Of a stretch of 64,000 nt of DNA, positions 58,676 to 64,000 are shown piece by piece. The stretch covers positions 165,303,579 to 165,367,578 of the forward strand of contig CM060926.1 of the NCBI GenBank assembly GCA_030737875.1. Reading direction: 5' to 3'. Below the pieces are notes generated by a model, which was not told where the DNA came from, searched no databases, and saw only the letters and a list, made by a program, of their open reading frames with translations. This DNA is from Allium sativum (Eukaryota; Streptophyta; Magnoliopsida; Asparagales; Amaryllidaceae). Both the position numbers and the translations under genes were made by a program. How positions within the stretch are numbered: position 1 is the first letter of the stretch; every line of letters starts with the position of its first letter.

Positions 58676-58746
58676 TTGGACTCATTTGTAGTGTAAAACT
58701 GCCCGGACCCGACCGGCTTAACCAGTTGCTACAAATGGCAGCCCAA
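58676..58746 (+). other. Stem-loop A in Element C LTR
   Basis: Outer TTGGACT/AGCCCAA (one A-C mismatch), perfect 8-bp inner ATTTGTAG/CTACAAAT, and a 37-nt loop with ACTGCCCGGACCCGACCGGC. Confidence 0.75.
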
Positions 58747-58799
58747 TGTGAGAGGTCTTAGCCATAAATTAAATACGTGATTAAGGTAAAGACATGAGG

Positions 58800-58871
58800 T
58801 TAGACTCTGTTATGACGTAAGACTGCCCGGATTCTACCGGCTTAACCAGGCGGTCATAACAGCCAGTCTAA
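58800..58871 (+). other. Stem-loop B in Element C LTR
   Basis: Outer TTAGACT/AGTCTAA (7 bp, perfect), inner TGTTATGAC/GTCATAACA (9 bp, perfect), and a 36-nt loop with ACTGCCCGG...ACCGGCTTAACCAG. Only the loop and the outer stem resemble stem-loop A; the inner stem is rewritten on both sides. Confidence 0.78.
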
Positions 58872-58956
58872 TGTGGGAGGTCTTTATGGGAGATCACGGT
58901 CTTAATTAATTAAGAAACACTTAACCATAGTAGCATGTAGTGGGACATGAGGGGTT

Positions 58957-59043
58957 AAGTGGGTGCCTTGGGTGGCATGTGGAAATTTTGTGGTTGCCTT
59001 GGGTGGCATGTGGAATCTAGTGGGTTGCCTTGGGTGGCAATAG
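58957..59043 (+). repeat. GCCTTGGGTGGCA repeat, three units
   Basis: TGCCTTGGGTGGCATGTGGAA and two variants about 30 bp apart. Each contains an inverted TGCC...GGCA. Confidence 0.85.
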
Positions 59044-59439
59044 AAAATACGATTAGAATACTTAACCAAGTGGAAACATGTAATTAAACATGATTAAAGG
59101 GTTAAGTGGGATACACTAGATATTTGACAAGCTTAAGTGGGTAGCTTGTGGGGGCCCATTTCAACCAATATCCCAAACGTATCTTTGTGGGCTCGACCCA
59201 TGTCGAGTGACGGGACACGCATATTGGGCTTGATTATAAGAGGCCAAAACGGGTTAGCGGTGGCAACGCAAGTCCAACGGGTTTCATATGCGTGTGTGGG
59301 CCCGGGCTGGTAGATAAGCCGTTGTTGCATCGTGTAGATATAAAGCCGTGCACCGTTAGTATTGGGTAGCCACTTTAGGGGAGTGATACACCCCACTGTG
59401 GGACCAGCATGAGTATCTACGGTAGGGAGCCGATCGCTT

Positions 59440-59600
59440 GGGGAGTAGTGGGTACACCTAATGAAGATAGGGGCAGACGGCACCTATGTAGGGGTACACG
59501 AAACTACTGGGTAAGAATTACTGGGTACACCTAGTGGAGATAGGGGCAGACGACACCTATGTAGTGGGCTAGGTGTACATGAAACTACTGAGGAAATTTT
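59440..59600 (+). repeat. Imperfect duplication with GTACACCTA motif
   Basis: ACTGGGTACACCTA, GATAGGGGCAGACG and CACCTATGTAG occur twice in the same order. Within a unit, GATAGG and CACCTATG/GTACAC segments can pair. Confidence 0.75.
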
Positions 59601-60232
59601 CTAAGTCCTTGGAAGGGATCAACCTTTAAGTAGGAATGACTGGTGTGGTGCAGTTAGTAATTATCCTTGGGTGGGTAGATGCGTCCTGACGGTTATCTTA
59701 GTTTATCCTAAGTCTACCAAGCTGCTTAGTGTAGCCATTCATCCCCAGATATTACCGTAGGTCAAGTTTATGTCTTCTCTGGTTACTTTAATGATTGTAT
59801 TGTTAAAGTTATAGGACTCACTCAGACTTATGTCTGACCCCGTTGTTTTTATCTTTTTTCCCAACCCTCAGGTCCTACGGTGGATTCTAGCGGTAGTAGA
59901 GCTTGATCGGATTGCTGTTCCAGTCTTTAGGAGCTTGGGTAGATGTAAAGCTCCAGTTATCCAGTTATCTTTTCTTTTGTTCTGGCTATTGTATGAGAGA
60001 GTGGGATTATATACTTCTTTATTTTGATGGATATTGTACTTGACTTTTACCGTGGTTTTATGATGTAACCAGACATGTTTATTTCCGCTGTTATGAGATG
60101 ATGTTTTAAAATTTCAAGTACTATTTATATCTGTCTTGTTGTAATTTTTCTGTTCTATATTCACTAAAATACTCCACCGATGCTATGGCATTCCCTTAGT
60201 GAGTGACCCTAGCGGGCGTGGGGTGTTACACG

Positions 60233-60246
60233 TGGTATCAGAGCCA
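60233..60246 (+). other. Primer-binding site, Element C (initiator tRNA-Met)
   Basis: TGGTATCAGAGCCA, two bases after the LTR end. Confidence 0.93.
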
Positions 60247-60425
60247 GGTTACCGGAACAGATAAAATTTTTAGAAAACTATTTTTCTAAAAACATTTTTG
60301 GGAAAAGATATTTTCAAAAACATGTCTTTTAAGAGAAAAGTTTTTGAAAGAAAAGCATAATCCCCAATAGCCATATCTATATCCTTCGAATTCTCCGTTT
60401 TGAATCTTTCCTCTTTCGTTTCAGC

Positions 60426-63400
60426 ATGGCCGAGAATCTTAATCTTCCGGAGGGTGTGACGGTACCAGTATGGTATAGGAGATTGATGGAGGCTAGGGCC
60501 ACCACTGCGGGTCCAGCAAATATTCCTCCACCAACCGTAGCACCCGATCTTCCTCCTCCCCCTCCTCCTCGCACGGATACTTTTGCTAAGACTTGCAAGA
60601 AATTTAAAGCTATGGGAGGGAAACCTTTTCAAGGATCTGAAACCTTTGTGGAGGCTAGAGATTGGCTTAAGGAGGTGGAAGAGTTGATAGATATCTTTGA
60701 GATGGAAGAAGGGAAGAAAGTCAAGTTGGCTGCTTGGTTAATGAAGGGAGAGGCCTCATTCTGGTGGGAGGTTACTAATGGAGAACGCCCCGTTGACTCT
60801 TGGGCGGATTTTAAGCAAAGATTTGTGGCAAAGTTTCTCTCAAGGGCGGAGGAAAACTTGTATTTGGAAAGATTCTTGACTCTAAAGCAAGGAAATCTTT
60901 CGGTGAAGGAATATGTTAACAAGTTTAATCAATTGGCAAGGTTTGGCCTAGATATGGTGAATACACCGGAAAAGAAGGCTTTGCGGTTCGTGAAAGGCTT
61001 GAATGAACCTATGCATGGGTTGGCTATGACTCACATCCCTATGGGGGCCACATTTGAGAAGCTAGTTGACATGGCACTCATGTATGAGGAAGAGAAGGGT
61101 CCTAATGCTAATAAGGCACCCGAGAAGAAGGGAGATCAAAAGAGACCTCAGCAACAACAACAAAGCAAAGGTGGGAAAGGCAACGGTGGCAAGGGCAAGA
61201 AGAAGAAGTGTTTCAATTGTGGGACACCTGGCCACCTAAGCAAGGATTGTCGCAAGAAGAAGAAGACTGGCTGCTTCCACTGTGGCGAAGCAGGGCATTT
61301 AGTGAAGGATTGCCCTAAGAAAGGGCAAAGGACGGGATCTACCTCAGGAGGACAGGTGCAAGCTCTTATGGCACCGAGTCAGGTTAGGGGGCAAGTACAG
61401 GCTCTCGCGGTTCCACCGATTCAGGAGAGAGGTAGAACTATTTCCGTTGAAAGTCTGGTTTTTCTATTTGACCATCCTGTCCGTGCATTGTTTGATTCAG
61501 GCGTATCGCATTCGTTTATTTCATCATCATTAGTTGAGTTACTGCACTTAGACACCAGTCTGGTAGATGATCCCTTGGTTGTTTCAAACCCAATTGGGGG
61601 CTCCACTTATTTGTCCATGATATGTTTGGGTTTGAAGATTTCTATACTTAGCATTGAGTTTAGATGTGACGCTTTTGTATTGGGCTTCACGGGCTATGGG
61701 TTGATTTTGGGCATGGACTGGTTATCCAGTAATGGTGCCATTCTTGATTGCGAAAGGAGAGTTGTTAGGCTCATGACCCGCTTGGGTAACACTCTCGAGA
61801 TTTCTTGTAATCCCAGGGACTCTGTTATGCTAAGTTATCTTGAATCGCTTGACGCTTCGGTCGAGAGTTTGCAATCTGTTAGAGTGGTCCGGGAATATCC
61901 GGATGTGTTTGAGGAGGTGAAGGGCTTACCTCCGAAACGGGAGATTGACTTCCGAATATATTTGGTGGATAATGCTAAACCGGTATCTTTACCAGTGCGC
62001 CACATGGCTCCACGTGAGAGGAGGAAACTCCATAAGCAAGTAGGGGAGTTGCTTGAGAAGGGGTTCATAAGACGGAGCATATCGGAGTGGGGTGCTCCAG
62101 TAGTATTTGCTACGAAGGCGGATGGGTCCCTCAGACTTTGTGTAGACTATAGAGAACTCAACAAGCTCACAAAGAAGAATAGACACCCATTGCCAAGGAT
62201 TGATGATCTTTTCGATCAGTTGGTTGGCGCTTCAGTATTTTCTCAGTTGGACTTAGCCACGGGGTTTCATCAGTTGAGAGTGGCTGAGGATAGCATAGAC
62301 AAGACTGCCTTTAGGACTCCAGATGGTTTTTATGAGTGGCTGGTAATGCCATTTGGGTTGACGAACGCCCCTGCATACTTTGTTGATTTGATGAGCAGGG
62401 TGTTCAGGGAGTTCCTTAATAAATTCGTGGTGGTCTTTGTGGATGATATCTTGGTATTTTCTAAGAGTGAAGAAGAGCATGCCCTACATCTTGGGGAAGT
62501 GTTGAAGACTCTTCGAGCGCATAGCCTTAAGGCTAAATTCTCTAAATGTCACTTCTGGAGGAAGGAAGTACGGTTCTTGGGGCACGTGGTCTCCAAGGAA
62601 GGGATTGCTGTGGATCCCGCGAAGGTAGTATCAATTCAGGATTGGAAGGTTCCGAAGAATGCTACCGAAGTAAGAAGTTTCTTGGGGTTGGCGGGTTATT
62701 ATAGGAAGTTTATTAAAGACTTCGCGAAGATATCAGCCCCATTAACCCGCTTAACAAAGAAGAATCTTGTTTTCACATGGGACGTAGATTGTGATGATGC
62801 GTTCCGACGGTTAAAGAAAGCTTTAACCATGGCTCCAGTTTTAGTATTGCCAGATGGAAGCAAGCCATTTGTTGTCTATACCGATGCCTGTGGGAAAGGA
62901 CTTGGCGCAGTCTTAATGCAAGAGGGAAGGGTAATAGCCTATGGTGGAAGGCAGTTGAGGGCACATGAGAAAAATTACCCTACCCATGATTTGGAGTTGG
63001 CCGCTATTGTTTTTGCGCTTAAGATTTGGCGCCATTATCTTCTTGGTGAGAGATTCGAGTTGTTCACTGACCATAAATCATTGAAGTACTTATTCTCTCA
63101 GAAAGATTTAAACTTAAGACAGCAAAGGTGGATGGAGTTTTTAGCATCCTATGATTTCGAGATAGCGTATACCCCTGGCAAGGGTAACGTGGTGGCGGAC
63201 GCCTTGAGCAGGAAGAGGTTGTCCTTGAGTCCATTGTTCGTGGAACGACGAAACTTGGAGTTTATCTCGATGTTTGATTTCAGACCTTCCATTGATTATG
63301 TACCCGGTTTGCTAGCTTCTTTGGAAGTTAGACCTACTCTTTTGGGGCGGATTGGAGAAGCACAGAGGGGCGACCCACAGTTGGTTGAGTTAGTAGAGAA

Positions 63401-64000
63401 GCTCATAAAGGGGGAGTCGTCCAGCCATTTGAGTAGGTACACTCTGGACGATAGGGGGTACTTGCGTAGAGATGGTAGACTTTGCGTACCGCAAGACGAG
63501 GGTTTGAGGAAGGCTATTCTTGATGACGCACACCGTTCTAGGATGACCATTCATCCCGGTGGGGATAAGATGTACCAAGACATGAAGAGGGTTTTCTTCT
63601 GGGCCGGTATGAAGAAAGATGTGGCCGAGTATGTCGCTCAATGTTTGGTGTGCCAGCAAGTGAAGGCGGAGCAAAGGAAACCAGGTGGGTTGCTTCACCC
63701 ATTGGAGGTTCCGCAATGGAAGTGGGATAGCGTCTCGATGGATTTTATTGACGGGTTACCCAGGTCGAGGAAGGGTAATACAGGAATTTGGGTGGTGGTA
63801 GATAGACTTACTAAGAGCGCCCATTTCATACCTGTGAAGAGTAAGAGGACTGCTCCATGGCTAGCTTCAGTATATCTTCGAGAGATAGTTCGATTACATG
63901 GGGTACCCTCTAGCATAGTGAGTGATCGAGATCCTATCTTCACTAGCGAGTTCTGGAGAAGTTTGCAAGAAGCAGTGGGGACTCAATTGTGTCTAAGCAC
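60426..64000 (+). CDS. Element C gag-pol polyprotein (partial, open at window end)
   Basis: The ATG at 60426 ([20 protein letters not shown]) opens a single frame without stop to the last base, 1191 complete codons. Domains in order: capsid; poly-Gln/Lys linker; CCHC knuckles at residues 262-275 and 283-296; retropepsin at 357 with DSGVS where DSGAS is usual; RT with VDYREL (573) and FVDDILVFS (about 671); RNase H with YTDACG (catalytic D820) and TDHKSL; integrase zinc finger ending C1073/C1076 and core D1106 and D1167. The window ends before the catalytic Glu and chromodomain. It encodes the virus-like particle and all enzymes for reverse transcription and integration. The frame agrees at every checked motif. 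Confidence 0.96.
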   Translation, partial: MAENLNLPEGVTVPVWYRRLMEARATTAGPANIPPPTVAPDLPPPPPPRTDTFAKTCKKFKAMGGKPFQGSETFVEARDWLKEVEELIDIFEMEEGKKVKLAAWLMKGEASFWWEVTNGERPVDSWADFKQRFVAKFLSRAEENLYLERFLTLKQGNLSVKEYVNKFNQLARFGLDMVNTPEKKALRFVKGLNEPMHGLAMTHIPMGATFEKLVDMALMYEEEKGPNANKAPEKKGDQKRPQQQQQSKGGKGNGGKGKKKKCFNCGTPGHLSKDCRKKKKTGCFHCGEAGHLVKDCPKKGQRTGSTSGGQVQALMAPSQVRGQVQALAVPPIQERGRTISVESLVFLFDHPVRALFDSGVSHSFISSSLVELLHLDTSLVDDPLVVSNPIGGSTYLSMICLGLKISILSIEFRCDAFVLGFTGYGLILGMDWLSSNGAILDCERRVVRLMTRLGNTLEISCNPRDSVMLSYLESLDASVESLQSVRVVREYPDVFEEVKGLPPKREIDFRIYLVDNAKPVSLPVRHMAPRERRKLHKQVGELLEKGFIRRSISEWGAPVVFATKADGSLRLCVDYRELNKLTKKNRHPLPRIDDLFDQLVGASVFSQLDLATGFHQLRVAEDSIDKTAFRTPDGFYEWLVMPFGLTNAPAYFVDLMSRVFREFLNKFVVVFVDDILVFSKSEEEHALHLGEVLKTLRAHSLKAKFSKCHFWRKEVRFLGHVVSKEGIAVDPAKVVSIQDWKVPKNATEVRSFLGLAGYYRKFIKDFAKISAPLTRLTKKNLVFTWDVDCDDAFRRLKKALTMAPVLVLPDGSKPFVVYTDACGKGLGAVLMQEGRVIAYGGRQLRAHEKNYPTHDLELAAIVFALKIWRHYLLGERFELFTDHKSLKYLFSQKDLNLRQQRWMEFLASYDFEIAYTPGKGNVVADALSRKRLSLSPLFVERRNLEFISMFDFRPSIDYVPGLLASLEVRPTLLGRIGEAQRGDPQLVELVEKLIKGESSSHLSRYTLDDRGYLRRDGRLCVPQDEGLRKAILDDAHRSRMTIHPGGDKMYQDMKRVFFWAGMKKDVAEYVAQCLVCQQVKAEQRKPGGLLHPLEVPQWKWDSVSMDFIDGLPRSRKGNTGIWVVVDRLTKSAHFIPVKSKRTAPWLASVYLREIVRLHGVPSSIVSDRDPIFTSEFWRSLQEAVGTQLCLS

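Larger units (their letters stand above)
56937..60230 (+). repeat. Element C 5' LTR (3294 bp)
   Basis: TGTAACACCCCG to GGGGTGTTACA, followed two bases later by the PBS. It contains the GTCGAC array, TATA box, ATGCAAG-rich repeats, two stem-loops and several short direct repeats. No gene. Confidence 0.93.
56937..64000 (+). mobile_element. Element C: Tekay-type chromovirus, apparently intact
   Basis: Plus-strand element with a complete 3294-bp 5' LTR, initiator-Met PBS and an uninterrupted gag-pol frame that runs off the window. The protein is closely related to Element A. The 3' LTR lies outside the window, so age and completeness cannot be judged. Confidence 0.93.

Noticed and set aside
61421..63943. 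Minus-strand frames
   Set aside because: Shadows of the Element C gag-pol on the plus strand, which explains this whole stretch.

Overview
The window looks like nuclear intergenic DNA from a flowering plant with a large, transposon-rich genome. The signs are Ty3/gypsy chromoviruses of the Tekay/Del type primed by initiator-Met tRNA, Tat-lineage gypsy elements, a Ty1/copia remnant, a CACTA (En/Spm) transposon with a TNP2 transposase, and an endogenous caulimovirid fragment. I cannot name the species. No complete host gene is visible. The best host-gene candidate is a truncated 5' end at 14.7-15.75 kb.

Layout. (1) 1-11024: Element A, a Tekay-type chromovirus on the minus strand. Its LTRs are about 3 kb (the left one is cut by the window edge). 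It has a full gag-PR-RT-RNaseH-INT-chromodomain region broken by one frameshift and two amber codons. It sits beside the primer-binding site of an older LTR (11069 to about 14110). (2) 14.1-21.9 kb: a possible host gene start, a solo LTR, a copia RNase H plus 3' LTR, a caulimovirid protease remnant and AT-rich DNA. (3) 21907-55497: a decayed CACTA transposon carrying three later insertions. Tat1 (23287-33111, plus strand) splits the transposase reading frame exactly at its GGGTA duplication. Tat2 (36243 to about 45842, minus strand) carries an antisense ORF. Element B (46058-55468, minus strand, TSD CGTTG) is a non-autonomous Tekay relative with 4.2-kb LTRs around only 1.06 kb. (4) 55.5-56.9 kb: a hAT-like MITE and AT-rich DNA. 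(5) 56937-64000: Element C, a Tekay chromovirus on the plus strand with a complete 3.3-kb 5' LTR, a PBS and one uninterrupted gag-pol frame from 60426 to the window edge (over 1190 codons).

How the parts relate. A and C are (or recently were) protein-coding elements. B keeps the leader, PBS, PPT and 3' UTR style of A but only a two-zinc-knuckle ORF, so it probably depends on A-like proteins supplied in trans. Tat1 has near-identical LTRs around a decayed interior, which also suggests trans mobilisation.

The most unusual signals lie inside the A, B and C LTRs. First, each carries two tandem stem-loops in the predicted transcribed leader, with a conserved loop and stems that change by compensatory substitution between copies and families. 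Second, each has a phased array of short palindromes upstream of the TATA box: GTCGAC every 12 bp in A and C, TGA(C/G)TCA every 11 bp in B. Neither is explained by coding content.
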